A stretch of DNA of 64,000 bases from Peromyscus leucopus (GCF_004664715.2 NC_051072.1:39308142-39372141); one strand, 5' to 3'; positions 1 through 11,985 are shown, numbered from the stretch's first letter. The notes: generated by a model from the sequence alone, not told the origin. Numbers and translations are program-made.

Positions 1-633
1 TCTACTTCTTTGATGCTCTTCTATTATTATAAATACTGTAGTGACACACGGGTTTGATAGAGAAGGTAGTCTTTACAATAATGAAACAGGAGACAATGAA
101 TCTTTGGTGACTTAACAAGTGAAGTAGATAGATTTTGGTTACCCAGACAAGAAGTTGGAAAAAACGTGAAAAAGCTGTGTTTAAGTTACACAGTTACATT
201 ATGGGTGTTCCACACTGGAACCCAGGTACACATTCAGGACACAGGTTCTTAGTCCTCCAACAGCTGGCTCTATTGAAAGCTCATACATGACAGCTCTTAG
301 TTAAGTTTCTCTCCCCTTTGGCTGGGGGACAGCTGACTCTGCCTGTCTTCACCCCTGCACCTCTCCTTACCCAACAGTTACAGATAGCGAGAAAAGTCCC
401 AATACATTGCCCACAAGTGAGTCTCTGCCTGCAGACCTGTTTCCCTGAGAATCTAGCTATTGATGTGTTAAATTACAACATTCTTTAGGAAATGCCACTG
501 AATCGTGTTTGGGGGGAACTCTAGATGCAGATTTGCTTTCTATACAAATTACTGGGATGATAAATACATTAATATTTCCACTGATGAACTACACAGAGTA
601 CTAACACTTTGCCTTTTTATTGCATTTTATTTA
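1..633. other. unique DNA, nothing recognised
   Basis: No repeat family, exon-like stretch or long reading frame is recognised here. The stretch around 240-460 is somewhat less AT-rich than its flanks but has no coding signature that I can see. Confidence 0.5.
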
Positions 634-801
634 CGGTGTGTGTGTGCATATGCATGCATGTGCCATGCATCATGTATGGAGGTCCAAGGCTAATATGTGA
701 GGTCAGATCTCTTCTTCCATAATGTGGACCTTCAGGTTGTATCTCAGGTTCTCAGATTGGCTGGCCAGTGTCTTTACCCAATGAGCTACCACAGCAGCCC
801 C
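634..801 (-). mobile_element. B3-type SINE (B2 superfamily), minus strand
   Basis: Read on the minus strand this runs from a tRNA-like head ending at 801 to a (CA)-rich tail at 634-650. On the plus strand it shows the GT-rich tail, then 'ggaggtccaaggctaa', 'aggtcagatctcttcttcc' and 'acccaatgagctaccacagc', the reverse complement of the B3 head. It is strongly diverged and therefore old. B3 is a non-autonomous tRNA-derived retroposon mobilised by L1. Confidence 0.75.
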
Positions 802-1319
802 CACACTTCTAATTTACCAAAAGTCAATTAATAATTGAGCAGACTCATATTAACTCACAAATTATATTAAAATGTTTTCTGATTATTCAGAGAGTAGCTG
901 CTACACTTGACACTTAATTGACCACAGTTTTAAAGTATTTTCCTTGTTGCATTTCATATGTATATTGCTCTGCTCTTTAGAAGAGTTAAAGGTAACTGTG
1001 TAAGAACATTACTCATTTGTGTTTAGCCAAAAAAAAATCTAGTGTCAATGTTTGGCATAAAGGAATCCACATGCTATGAGCTATAATAACATGAAGTAGG
1101 ATTTCAGCTGACTATTACAAATCCATACCTGGAAGAACCCAAGGGCCTTCCAGAGGATAAAGCCAAGTCTTACAGAGTCTTGGTGATATTGGATTTTCAA
1201 TACTAGCCGTTTCCTGATATGAATTTTTTGTGTGCTATTGCAGTGTATTGATCAGTCTTTGGGCATAGTTCTTCCATATACAATTAAGGCATTTTGGACA
1301 ACAGTCACACAGGCAAGGT
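802..1319. other. unique AT-rich DNA
   Basis: No gene or repeat recognised. The 3' part (after about 1140) may already belong to the LTR-like block that follows; I cannot place that boundary from the sequence. Confidence 0.4.
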
Positions 1320-2285
1320 TTCCTTCTTCCAGGCTTTTTGTTTCCCCTTTTTAGCATTAGAATCAGATATCTCTTTTAGCTAGCACCCAAGCCAGGCCAG
1401 CTTCAGACAAAAGCATTTTATCCTGAGATACCTCTCAAACATCCAAGGACAAATGGCAGACAGAATAAGCATTCCAGACCACTTGCTAGTCTCCTGAATT
1501 AAGGTAAATATCCATACAGAGACAAAGACATTAGGTACATAGCTTTGTTTCTTAAGCTCAGACCCTCCTTTCTTACACAGCCATAGTGGTATGTTTACAC
1601 TTCCCTTTTGACATTTAACTTAGAACAAAATGGCTTTTTTCATACCAGGTACATCAAGCTGTGACACAGGCTTCCTAGTTACCCTCCACCCTACCAGATA
1701 ATAATGCAGCCAAATTTTACAGTGACAGTTACGGCTCCTAAAGAAATATGGGAAGTTTTATTTTACTCATGATCTATACAAACATTGTAGACTCCTAACA
1801 TCTTATCTAACCACTTCTAGGTATGTAGTTTGAGCACATAAATTCCCTTTTTTTTGATATATTAACCAATTTTAGTTCTTAGTGTACCCCACATCCTTTA
1901 ATCACCCCCCTTTTAGGTTGTAAAAGAAAGCCTGATAGTCACTGCTGGAGAAAAACTCTTATCTGCCTTTATGACCCTAAAAGAATTCAAGCTTTGTGAC
2001 CTCATTTTGGCCAGAGAATTGTTGCTTTGTATGGGTATATAACTGAAAGCCTCAGAGACTTGAGGAGGACTAGAAGAATGAGCTAAGATGAGGAGAGAGC
2101 TAAGATGAGGAGACCTAAGATGAGGAGAAAGCTAAGATGAGGAACGAAGATAGAACAATGAGAGGGCAGGAGAGGAAGGGACAGAGAGGAGCTAATTATG
2201 AGAACAGAATTGAAGCTGTGTAGATAGATTTTGACTCAGAAGAATAAAGTGGATGGACTAAAGAGTTTCGTGTACATACATTCAT
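1320..2285 (+). mobile_element. Long LTR-like block of an endogenous retrovirus (class II-like), putative
   Basis: The block has promoter-to-polyadenylation organisation like an LTR: a TATA-like box 'tatataa' at 2036-2042 and a polyadenylation signal AATAAA at 2243-2248, about 205 bp apart, which suits a U3/R boundary followed by R. Between them lie four imperfect copies of a unit of about 16 bp (2081-2144). The upstream part resembles a long rodent ERVK-type LTR (RMER17-like) that I recall, but I could not run a library search. Both ends are uncertain: 2280-2285 is the most likely 3' end, and no clear TSD was found. No retroviral gene is recognised downstream. Confidence 0.45.
2081..2144 (+). 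repeat. Short tandem repeat inside the LTR-like block
   Basis: Four imperfect tandem copies of 'agctaagatgaggaga' (starting near 2081, 2098, 2113 and 2130) lie between the TATA-like box and the AATAAA. Tandem unit expansion within U3/R is common in rodent ERV LTRs. Confidence 0.85.
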
Positions 2286-5013
2286 TTGATATCATCTAAG
2301 ATTAGATTATCAGCTGGTTGTAGATTCTTCCATGGACCCTAGGAAAAGGCTATCAAGGGGCTGGACCCCAAAAGCTTTTGTTATCCACACATAGTGAGTT
2401 AATAAACTACACTAAAAATGAAATGTCTCAATGGCGATTCTCACGGGAACTGAGTTTGTGTGAGTCTAACAAGTTTATTATAGATGACAGTAGTAGTTTA
2501 CGAGATGCTGATTGGATTATATTCACAAGCAATAATACCAACCAATATACAAACAAACATGATGCTTAATCAATTAACACCCATAAATTAATGTGGCATA
2601 TCCGTTTTCACTTTTACTAGCCTTACTTAAAATTTTTGGGTACCTCCAGCCAAATTGTGTGTGTTTATATACAATGGAAGTAATAACATTTCAACAGCAC
2701 AGGGAACCAATAGGATTACATATGGAATTCAGTGAGGTGCCCTTTGGCTAATGTTGCTTATATATATTTGAAGTCTTTGCTAAATAAACTGTCAGAAAAA
2801 TAACACTATAATTTTCATTTCAATAATACTTTAGGGATCCTGGCAAACATACAATGAAGACATTGAAAAGACTTGTGAAAATTCTAGAAATCCCATTGAT
2901 ATGTTTATTTTGCAGATGCTAGCAACCTTATAAGGTTCAAAAATTAAAGTCATTGAAATACAAGATCTCAATCTATCTCACTTTATCTTATCCTCAAGTT
3001 AAACTGCCTATTAAGTGACCAGCATCTAATCCATTTATAAACAAAAATAAAGTAATATTTTTATTTAGCAATCAGCAATCACTTCTAAATGATAGGCTCT
3101 AAAAAGTTAAATATTATAATTAAAATATTTTAATATGTATGTAAATTGCTAGAAAGGAAAATTCATTGTCATGACAAAAAGAGATTTGACATGGCAAAAT
3201 ATTTTAAGATTCCCTATAATGGATTAGTTCTATTTGTTTATATTTGAAAACACATTACTGTTTACATTAGTACCATAAAATACATAATCCCAGAAAGATA
3301 TTCACAAGCCAAGATATTAAAGTGTTTGGGGAGAAAATGGAACATATCTACCCATGAGGCAGATCACATTTGGCCACATAACAGAATAATGGTTTTCCCC
3401 CAAGTTACAATAAAAATAGCTTCAAAAACTAAGTGGCTTAACCTAAATACATTTTAATAAAATTGAAACAGCACAAGCTGTGTAATCCTGTTTTGATATT
3501 AGTAACCCCAATTAAAATGAGAAAAACAGTGTCATTGACAGTTTGTAGTATGATATATAAAATGGCAATATCTGTGATCCGGGAAGAGAGACAATGTGGC
3601 ATTCTCTGAGAGTTGCTGCATGGATGCATTCAAATAAGAACTAGGAAGGGTAATTGGATGTGTTTTCCTTTTGTGAATACTGCGGTGGGCTGGACCGGCA
3701 ATGGAAGAGCTATTGAAAAGTGGTACGGTGATTAAATGTCTGACACATGCTAGACTAGTATAATGATAAAGTATAGACTTTAAAACACACTTACAAATAA
3801 CATTATACATAGTAAGCAGGTTGCACTTAGGAACACACACACACACACATATATATACATATACACATGTAACAATAATTGATTAAAATAGACGCCAAGA
3901 ATTTGAAAGAGAACAAAGAACAGTATATGGGAGGGCTTGAAGGGAGGAAAGGAAAGAGGAAAATGTAATTACATTATAATCTAAAAAAGAAAGAGGTAAT
4001 AAAGAATACTATCTAGAATAAGGAAATAAATTGAGCTACTGGATATCTTGGAAGGAAAGTCAGCACCCAAATTTCACATGAAAAATCAGACCAGTCAATC
4101 TAAGTGGAAAAACTAGAGATTTCTGTCCTGGTCCACATAACCTCTCACCCAAAGTGAGAGTTCAGGAGGAAGTTAAAACTAACTCTTTCACTTAGGTTGA
4201 ATATTTTAACTTCTATTACATCTAAGATTTTGTTTAAAAAATGTTTTCATTGATCACTACAAAGAAACAACCAAGACAACATAGTAGATGATACTATTGA
4301 TGACCATCTCTAATATTTATCATTTTAATGACCAGAAAACTTGTAAATATCTAGCAACAAACACTGTGCATCTGCAATTAGTACTAGAAACAACCCAGCA
4401 ACAGCACTTCTCCCTGAGCAGCATAAGCAGCAGAGATAATCTGATGATAGGACATGCCTTAAGGCGTTCATAAAACTTTTCCCTCCCTTGGAGTGAATGA
4501 GTTTTTCCTGTGTGGTCTCCAACAGAAAAGCTAGGTTCCAATACAGACTCCTATAGTCAAATGCCTTCAGGCTGATCTCTACATCTAGCATTTAGTACAG
4601 AAATCCTCTGGCTGCCAATTTCTTTTCAGTATGGTCTTTCTACTGTATTCAGCTTAATTGCCACCAATAATTACCTCCCCACGAAGCTTCCTTGAGTCTT
4701 CTCTGACCTTGGTAACAGTGTGAGCACATTTAGCTCCATCTTTGGTCACCTCTGTAGATAACTTGATCAGCTCTTGGATCACCACACAGAAACTAGGCTT
4801 TCTCTCAGAGGCACTAATTTTTAAAATGTTTTCTATCAAAAATGTCTTTCTCTTGGTGCTTTTCACAGCTCACTAGCCTGCCTCTAATCTTCAGAGGCTC
4901 TACATATGCCATTCTATTTCCACCTTTCATTTATTCTGGACCAATGTAACTTTCTTGGTGAAATTAAATATCAAATGCTAACAAAAGTCCTACTTCCATC
5001 TCTCTGTTTCAGG
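2286..5013. other. AT-rich DNA without a recognised gene
   Basis: Over 2.7 kb without a recognised coding exon. The part to about 2600 may be ERV-derived because it follows the LTR-like block directly, but I recognise no domain. A short (CA)n/(TA)n tract sits at 3833-3860. A 70-codon minus-strand frame at 4654-4866 has a GTG start and no recognisable family. Confidence 0.45.
3833..3860. repeat. (CA)n followed by (TA)n, short microsatellite
   Basis: About eight CA units run into 'tatatata' and then an imperfect 'catatacacatg' tail. Confidence 0.9.
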
Positions 5014-5019
5014 TTCATC

Positions 5020-5723
5020 TGTTGTATAATAGTGCTTTAAGATATGTTATATTTGTTTATGCTGTGGAACATTTGTTTTAATGATGCAAAAATGTGTTGC
5101 ATTCTTTTTTAAAAAATATAATTTATTTATTTTTATTTCATCTGCATTTGTGTTTTGCTTGCATATATGTCTGTATATGGGTGCTGGGAATTGAACCTGG
5201 GTCCTCTGGAAGAGCAGCCAGTGCTCTTAACTGCTGAGCCATCTCTCCAGCCCCTGTTGCATTCTTTTATGTTGCAGTTGTTTAACTCTGTGAGGCTCTG
5301 TTACTGTGCCTATCTAAAATACCTGATGATCTAATAAGAGCTAAATGGCCAATGGGTGGCATGAGAAAGGAGAGGTGGGGCTGGCAGGCAGAGAGAATAG
5401 GTAGAAGGAGAAAACTGGGGAGAGAAAGATCAAAGAGCAAGATAACAAAGGGAGGAGGAAGCTGGGGGGCGGGGGGCAGCCACACAGCCAGGTATGAAGT
5501 AAGAGTGAAAGTAAGGTATACAGAAGTAAGAAAAGGAAAAAAGCCCAGAGGCAAAAGGTAGATGGGATAATTTAAGGGCTAGAATCAAGTCAAGCTAAGG
5601 CCGGGCATTTATAAGTGAGAATAAACCTCTGCGTGTGATTTATTTGGGAGCTAGGTGGCAGCCCCCCCGCCCCCACAAAGAGCAAAGAGCCAAAAGAATA
5701 AAGAGTTAAAAAAATCAATAACA
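5020..5723 (+). mobile_element. Solo LTR of a class II-type endogenous retrovirus with 6-bp TSD
   Basis: The element starts 'tgttgtataatagtgc' at 5020 and ends 'tcaataaca' at 5723, giving TG...CA termini. It is flanked by the identical hexamer TTCATC at 5014-5019 and 5724-5729, and a 6-bp TSD is the size expected for class II (ERVK/IAP-like) integration. A polyadenylation signal AATAAA lies at 5620-5625, just after 'atttataa'. The 3' third is GC-rich, with a C-run at 5663-5675. Removing the nested B2 and its duplicated site leaves about 544 bp. No internal retroviral sequence adjoins it, so it is a solo LTR formed by recombination. I associate this LTR with cricetid rodents, from memory only. 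Confidence 0.82.
5109..5254 (-). mobile_element. B2 SINE nested in the LTR, minus strand, 14-bp TSD
   Basis: The plus strand shows a T/A-rich tail, 'gggtgctgggaattgaacct', then 'ctgagccatctctccagccc', the reverse complement of the B2 tRNA-like head with its pol III box B region. It is flanked by a perfect 14-bp direct repeat 'tgttgcattctttt' at 5095-5108 and 5255-5268. The copy lacks the middle of a full-length B2 (5'-to-3' about 146 bp). It interrupts the LTR, so it inserted later. Confidence 0.95.
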
Positions 5724-5974
5724 TTCATCCTTTGGAAATGCAGTTTTTGCTACCACTGCTCTGTGACAGGATGATGTGCTCCTTCTTATGATGACTTCCA
5801 AAATCCTTATCTGTCAGTCACATTTATTTTCTTCACTTCAGATGTTATTTTTCCAAACTGTCATTTTTCAGTACTATGATTTATTCTTATTTTCCCATAT
5901 TACAGCTTCCCCTGCCAAATCAACTTGTCTTCATCCTTATTTAGGTCAGCTACTAGAATTAAGTCAAGTATCAG

Positions 5975-6052
5975 CAAATACCTGTAAACCCACCACTCAG
6001 AAGGCTTAGGCAGGAGGATCACAAGTCTGGAGCCATTCTGGGCTGCACAGGT
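5975..6052 (+). mobile_element. Old B1 / proto-B1-like SINE fragment
   Basis: 'cctgtaaacccaccactcag', 'aggcaggaggatcacaag' and 'ctgggctgcacag' follow the B1/7SL-derived consensus in order. It is diverged and truncated at both ends. Confidence 0.6.
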
Positions 6053-6420
6053 AAGCATTGTTTTGAAAAACAATAGATTCTAGAATTAAATTTTCTAGCC
6101 ATGTTCATATTACTACATTGATTCTCTTGTTCTTGGCCTTCAAAACTCTTACCACATGAAATACAATCTCTATTTTCCACCATTATTTTTTTCCAACAGT
6201 ATTAACATGACATCCTTGTTATACACCATTCCCTCAGACTGTTGATAGTCTGTGATTTTTGTTTGAACTTGTGGGTTTTTTTTTTAAATTTTTAGGTTTC
6301 AGGTAGCCTAATCCTCCAGGTTTTGCTTTCCAACAACAACAAAATATTTTGTACCTATTCTTTTTTTTTATTTGTTAAGACCCATCAAGTCAAAATATGA
6401 ATAAGGAATTCAAATTTGTT

Positions 6421-6515
6421 TGATTTAGCAGATATTTACTAAGTAGGACTACAGTAGGAAGATTGGATATGCTGAAGAACATTCCCTGACCTCCAGGAAC
6501 TTACAATGTTATGTG
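6421..6515 (+). mobile_element. Ancient mammalian-wide LINE remnant
   Basis: The pattern 'gatatttactaagtagg ... ctccaggaacttacaatg' matches the old dispersed motif 'atatttattgagcacctac ... aggagcttacagtc' seen at several other places in this window (24380, 25117, 61715). The family name (L1ME or L2 type) is not certain. Confidence 0.4.
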
Positions 6516-6639
6516 AAAAACACTAGGATGACTGCAACAGCTTGTACAGGTACAGGGAGAGGTATCCATCAGCATATGAGAATTGAGAGAGAGGTGTTAA
6601 AAAAAATCTTAGAAGGAAGAGAATTAAGGAAATACATTC

Positions 6640-7690
6640 AGAGGAATAGGATATCTACCACAATATCCAGCTCTGGCATTCCTGGGATCTATCCAAAGAA
6701 ATCTACATCATACTACAGAGATACTTGCTCAGCTTTGTTCACTGCTGCTCTCTTCATAATATCCAAACACTGGAGACAGCTTAGATGAACATTAATGCAT
6801 GAAAGAATAATGAAATTGTAGTATATTTATATAGTGGAATCATTCCACTGTTAATCAAGATAAATATGGGGAGGGATAACTAACACTGAAGGTTTTTTGA
6901 AAAGCCATTAAAAAAACCCTACAACTACAGAAGCTTACCAAAATAAAGGCATATACAAAGGGAATTTAAATAGAGTTACCACATATTGGAGGAAAACAAT
7001 GCCCCAGCTAGACATCATATGCTACCAAGTGAAAACTCTAGTTACCTCTTTTTGAGTCACTGGAAAAAAGGGTCCCAAACATGGCAGGCCAGTGACAATG
7101 CTATTGGTTACCTTCTACAACCTGACAGTAAGGCCCTATTGCTGGAAACACCACATAGGTGTGTCATCGAGCTCAGAGAAAGGGAGCTGGTATCCATCTA
7201 GAAGCTTCACCCCTATTGACTAGCATCACTCATAGTGCTGGAGGTACTCTTCACATTACCTGAGGAGAAAAGCAATCATCAGTCTCATGCAGATACAAAC
7301 CATGCAAGCTCCAGTAGAGACCTGACTGCAAGATCTACTAGTGTAATAGTAGCAAAAGTCTTATGGGATTAACCAACCATATTTGATTGAACTTAAGAGC
7401 CACTCAGTGAAATGGAATCCATAGCTGAAACGTTAATGATGCCAAGAACCTGACACGAGTCACTGGGCCCTAGGAAAATATCTATAACTATTCTTCTTCT
7501 AAGTAAACATAGCAATAAAATTACACCCAGTGACGTATTGTCACACCCATAGATCAGTGCATTGCTCAGCCCCTCTACTTGCAGTTTCTGTAATTAGCAG
7601 AGACCCACAACTGAAAAATGTACAGAGTGAAAGACTCTGACTTCAAACACAAAAGGCCAGAAAGAGGCAACTAAGGAGAAGAGAGAGAAA
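6640..7690 (+). mobile_element. Rodent L1 (Lx-type) 3' end: ORF2 tail plus 3' UTR
   Basis: 6655-6840 corresponds to the C-terminal end of L1 ORF2 ('ctgggatctatccaaagaa', 'gctcagctttgttcactgct', 'catgaaagaataatgaaat'). From about 6970 the sequence follows the long 3' UTR of Lx-type L1s ('tttgagtcactgg', 'gggattaaccaaccatattt', 'aattacacccagtgacgta', 'agacccacaactgaaaaatg'). It is interrupted by small indels and carries no open ORF2, so it is a dead, 5'-truncated copy. Confidence 0.75.
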
Positions 7691-7887
7691 TTGATAGTTT
7701 CTGTGTATTGAATCAAGTTGTGCACAAGAAAAGCAAACAGCTAGGTAGGAAAAACAAAAAGAAGAGACTGATTAGATGTCCAATTCTTTTTGGACCTATT
7801 TCTCCAATAGAATAACTAACCTCAAAAGTTCTCAAAACTCAGTAATTCTGCTTTAGTGATATATTATGGCATACTAAGAATAATTCA

Positions 7888-8030
7888 GCCTGGAGTGATA
7901 GCCTATGCCTTTAATCCTAGCACTTGGGAGACAATCGCAAGTAGATCTCTGTGAGTTCTTTTGAGTTCTAGGTTAGCCTGGTCTACACAGCAAGTTCCCA
8001 GTCAGCCATGATATCCTGTCTAAAATAAAT
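7888..8030 (+). mobile_element. B1 SINE
   Basis: 'gcctttaatcctagcacttg', 'gtagatctctgtgagttc', 'agcctggtctacacagcaag' and 'atcctgtctaaaataaa' follow the B1 consensus in order. The A-rich tail runs straight into a (GAT)n microsatellite. Confidence 0.88.
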
Positions 8031-8080
8031 GATGATGATGATAATGATGATGATGAAGAATATGATTATGATGATGATAA
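8029..8080 (+). repeat. (GAT)n microsatellite at the B1 tail
   Basis: Imperfect ATG/GAT trinucleotide repeats with a few interruptions directly follow the B1 tail, so they probably grew from it. Confidence 0.92.
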
Positions 8081-8292
8081 GTAGGAAAATTCTGGAAGAA
8101 ATGGAAGAAGTCACTGTAGATCATCCCATAGTTTAAGAACCTATCCTTTATGCTCTGAAAGCAATAAAAATGTATTGAAGTAGGTGTGACAATATTATAT
8201 TTAATCTTTGAACACTTTCTCCCAGAGCCTTCTGAGCAAGGAGTTTAATTGGACATAAAAGAAAGAGGAAGCTGGTACAGTAGTTCAGTAAC

Positions 8293-8467
8293 GGGGCTGG
8301 AGAGATGGCTCAGCGGTTAAGAGCACTGACTGCTGCTGTTCAATTCCCAGAATCCACAGGGCAGCTCACAGCTGTCTCTAACTCTAGTTCCAGAGGATCT
8401 AACACCCTCACACAGACATATATGAAAGAAAACCACCACTGCACATAAAATAAAAATTAAAAAATCC
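8293..8467 (+). mobile_element. B2 SINE, plus strand
   Basis: The copy begins 'ggggctggagagatggctca' (tRNA-like head with box A), continues 'gcggttaagagcactgactg' and 'cagctcacagctgtctc', then 'ctaacaccctcacacagaca', and ends in an A-rich 'ataaaataaaaattaaaaaa' tail. A stretch of about 19 bp is missing between 'gctgctg' and 'ttcaattcccag', where the B2 consensus has 'cttccagaggacccggg'. Confidence 0.95.
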
Positions 8468-10205
8468 TTTACAAAAAGAGCTAAGACAGACCTACATTTC
8501 AGCAGTCCTAACACAACTTATCATAGTGATGGAAAGGAAAGGAATTAAGAAATGTTCGGAACATAAGCCCTGCATACCACGATGATTGATGGGATAAGCC
8601 TTCTAGCCATATGGGGACACGGAGTGATCATAGGAGTGATGTGAGCTTGGAGTCTGACAGACGAAGCTGCTAATTAGAATGTAACATAGAATAGGCATCC
8701 CAGAGTCTAAATTTCAGGGAATAATTTAGCAACAGAAATAAAATCTGAAGCCTTTTGTGTATGTTTATGATAGCTAATGTTCTATGCTTACTCAGTTTCC
8801 CCACGATTATTCAAAGTGGAGGTCCCAAGAAGCTGCCCTGCTCTATTTATTCTTCCGGATCTCTAAGGATTGAGACTGTGTTTTCTTCACAACCATGTCC
8901 TTGATGTCTTCTGAGACTGGACATCACTCTTAGAGGAGAGCAATCATTCAAAAAAATGTTTATTAAATTAAAAGGTTCATGACAGCATGAACATATGGCT
9001 AATGGATGGATTAAATTTATCGAGATTCCCGGAGGATGGCAAAGTGCCTATATGCATATGGCTTCTTAATATTTAAGTCCATCACAAGAAGAAAAAGACA
9101 TCAGATATCTGTGCCATGGTTGCAGAAATGCACCCAGCCTAAAAGAACAGATCGTTGTTTAATCATCTCCACTACACAGAGGAATCAGGTCTGTCTTGGG
9201 CAATGTGGCTCATACTGTGAAAGCTGCAAACAGCATCTCATCATAGGAAACTTTTCTATGTTCTGCCGTCCAATTAAAACTAGGAGTGTTTAAAAGAAAG
9301 CAATAGTTTGCTTACTTTGAGAACAAGGTAAATAAGACTTAGATAATTGCTTCAGTTCACTTAGGAAAGTTGAAATGACTATTATTTTCCATTTAGATAA
9401 TTTCTTTATTCCTAAAGGTGTTATTTTTATCATTGTAAAATTCTCATTGGGGAATATTGCAATAATTGTTTTTCTTTTCATCGATAGAGTTGGGCATGGA
9501 GTATTCCAGTGGAAAGGACATGCTGACACCTGATCCAATCTGTAGCTAACTTCATTATCGCAACACCTTGATGTTATAGACATGTATTATATGCACTGAA
9601 AGGCCTTGGGTTTTTTTTTCTGAGTTATTTAATTGCCTCTGCTCTTCTGAGGATGGCTCTAGAAAACTAAACGTTTTCTGAGGCCACAAGAACTCAGCCT
9701 AAGAGGACTGCAGCCTTAATAAGCAATAAAATATAGGTGGAGAATGGGGAAGTGATATGAGCATTAGCAGAAGTAGAAGACATCTACTTGCCAGATTCTG
9801 AACTGGCTCTCACACCAATAGTCTTCCAAGAATATGTCCAAACAGTATCATTAGCTTAAGGCAAGGAGAGAAATACAAAATCACTTTCTTTATACCTGCA
9901 TTTGATTGGTTTCTTGCAGTGCACTAATGCAGGGGTATGTAGCACCATTTCCAATTTAAAAAAAAAATGTTAAGGAGATTAACATCAAGAGGAGAAAAGT
10001 AAATTTCCATACCTCAAGTAGTGCATTCACATGAGAAACAGTTCATGCCAATGTTGCAATATGTTTGGGACCATACCCAAGAAAATAACACATGGCTCAG
10101 CAGTGTGTCTGGCTTTTAATAATCTGAAGCACTGATATAAATTAGCCTATATTTCCCATAGAATTGGTACTTAAAAATTATTAGTTCTTACTGTATTTTT
10201 CTGCT
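8468..10205. other. unique DNA, no gene recognised
   Basis: About 1.7 kb with no recognised repeat apart from short A runs. Short reading frames at 9036-9293 (plus) and 9290-9583 (minus) show no domain or exon signal. Confidence 0.5.
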
Positions 10206-10288
10206 CTTTCTGATGCCAGTGATCAAATATTGGATCTCTGGGATTCTAGGAAATTGCTGCACCACTGCACTGAAGTGCTAATTTTAAA
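10206..10288 (-). mobile_element. ID-like / tRNA-Ala-derived SINE fragment, minus strand
   Basis: 'atgccagtgatcaaatattg' and 'caccactgcactga' resemble the reverse complement of an ID-type head ('ccggggatcgaaccc ... accactgagct'). It is highly diverged and could also be the left part of an old B4. Confidence 0.35.
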
Positions 10289-10869
10289 TATTTTATTTCT
10301 TAGAATAATAAATTAATAGTGAAATTAAGAAGCATAGAGATTCCCCATATCTGTGGTGCTAGCTTTAAACATTAATTTCAACATTTCTTCTATCCCAAGT
10401 CAGCAATAAAATTGATCTTACATCCTTGCTCTTCGGAGAAGGCATGCTTCTGTTTAAAATGATCATGTAAGCATCCACTGGTTTAGATACACTTGTGCAG
10501 AACAAACATGTGGAAACTTTGACAGAAAACGGCAGGGGGAGCCCAAGGACAGGAGGGGCAAATGAAAGGCTACCTCCAAGACTACTGAATAAAGAGAAAA
10601 AGAAAGGTAAAACTGGAGATTCAGAATGAAGATTACTAGATGATTTTATACAATAATTTCCAGCAAAACACTAGCTACAAATGCATTGTGGTACATTTAA
10701 ATATGTTTAAATGCATGTGGAATCAGCAGCTACCAGCAGAACGTCATGAAAACAAGAAGGGGAAATTTTACTACAGACTCATTAGGATGAAGGAAATGAA
10801 AAGTTAGATGACAGGAAGTCCTGACAAGAGTAGAGAACAAGCCAAAAATTGAGACAGCCATGGACAGAA

Positions 10870-11403
10870 TCTAAATTGTAAAAGTTACTTCAGAAGTCTG
10901 TTTGGCAGCACTATGAATTATACATAACTCAGGAACAAGCAAATCCAACTATACACTCAGCAGAAATGCATACTCACGTACACATAGATACATACAATAA
11001 TGTTCATAGATGAGTGATTCATAATAACTTATAATAAAACTGCAATGTTGATTAATAATAAAATGGGCCAAGAATTTATGGCATATTTATATGAGACAGC
11101 AAGTGGACTATAAGTATATACAAGACAGGTGGCCTTTGCAGATAAAGTGTCTAGATAAGGAAGCCATTAAAGAGGGAGGCACTGGGGAACACTCTTTAGT
11201 GAACAGCATGAAGATGATATGGAAATACAGGTCAGCAGTTATCACTGGAGGGACACCAGCGAGAAGGAGACACCAACGGCATCTGTGCAGGTTGGGTTGC
11301 TTCAGATCTTGCTCAGCTCTGGAAATCCATCAAGTTGTGCATTTACATCTGCATCCTTCTCTATCTATTTTAGAATTCAAACCAGTTTAATACAAAAAGT
11401 ATA
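10870..11403 (+). mobile_element. Ancient mammalian L1 (L1M-type) 3' end
   Basis: 'agtctgtttggcagcact', 'aatgttcatagatgagtg', 'attcataataacttataat' and 'tatggcatatttatatgaga' match the end of L1M ORF2 in order. 'ccatcaagttgtgcattta' and the final 'taatacaaaaagtatattg' match its terminal UTR. The copy is old and full of small differences. Confidence 0.6.
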
Positions 11404-11619
11404 TTGAATCATTGCTTTAACGGTCTAAGTGAAGAGCTTTTGAGCTGTGGAATTAAGATAGAATTCTCTAGAAAGAGCTCTCAGAGTTGATGCTTCTCAC
11501 AGGGGTATCTGACAGGCCACGCTGTGTCAGAGAAAGAATCACAGTGAAAGGTGGGGAAGAAACTCTAGAGTCTGCATGGATAAGCCTGTGTCTTCCAAGC
11601 AGGTACCAGTGATGACTTA

Positions 11620-11985
11620 CACTGACTGGCAACTGGACAGAATCTGGAGCCATCCAGGAATGGAGTCTTTGGGCATACTTGGAGGGGTACACAGATGGGG
11701 TTAATTTCTGTAGGAAGATGCACCCTATGTGTGGGTGGCATCATTTCATGGGCTGGGGTCTTAGACCGAACCAAAGGAGAAAAGAATCTCAAGAGCTGCA
11801 TTCATTGTTAGCTCTGCTTATCGACTGTGGATGCCAAGTGACCAGCTGCCTCGAGCTCTTACTTCCTGGACTTACCCAGCATGATGGACTGCATATACTT
11901 GAACTGTGAGCTAAAAATAATCCCCATCCTGTCCAGTTTCTTTCATAGGAGTATTTTATTGCAACAAAGGGAAAAGCAACTGAGA
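11620..11985 (+). mobile_element. Old rodent dispersed repeat, plus copy (family not named)
   Basis: The stretch has landmarks of a common rodent repeat that ends '...gcaacagaaagcaactaagaca': 'gggtggcatcatttcatggg', 'agcatgatggactgcat', 'gagctaaaaataatcccc' and 'gggaaaagcaactgagaca'. A better preserved copy lies on the minus strand at 58508-58913. I recognise the family by pattern but cannot name it with certainty. Confidence 0.45.

Noticed and set aside
1919..2286. 6-bp TSD for the LTR-like block ('ttaggt' against 'ttcatt' or 'tttgat')
   Set aside because: At most four of six bases agree, and the 5' end of the block probably lies well upstream of 1919.
4654..4866. 70-codon minus-strand frame, Lys/Glu-rich
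   Set aside because: It starts at GTG. I considered small histone-fold or coiled-coil proteins, but no family motif fits, and a frame this short is expected by chance.
8293..8370. tRNA-like sequence
   Set aside because: It is the tRNA-derived head of a B2 SINE, not a functional tRNA gene; the same applies to the ID-like stretch at 32308.
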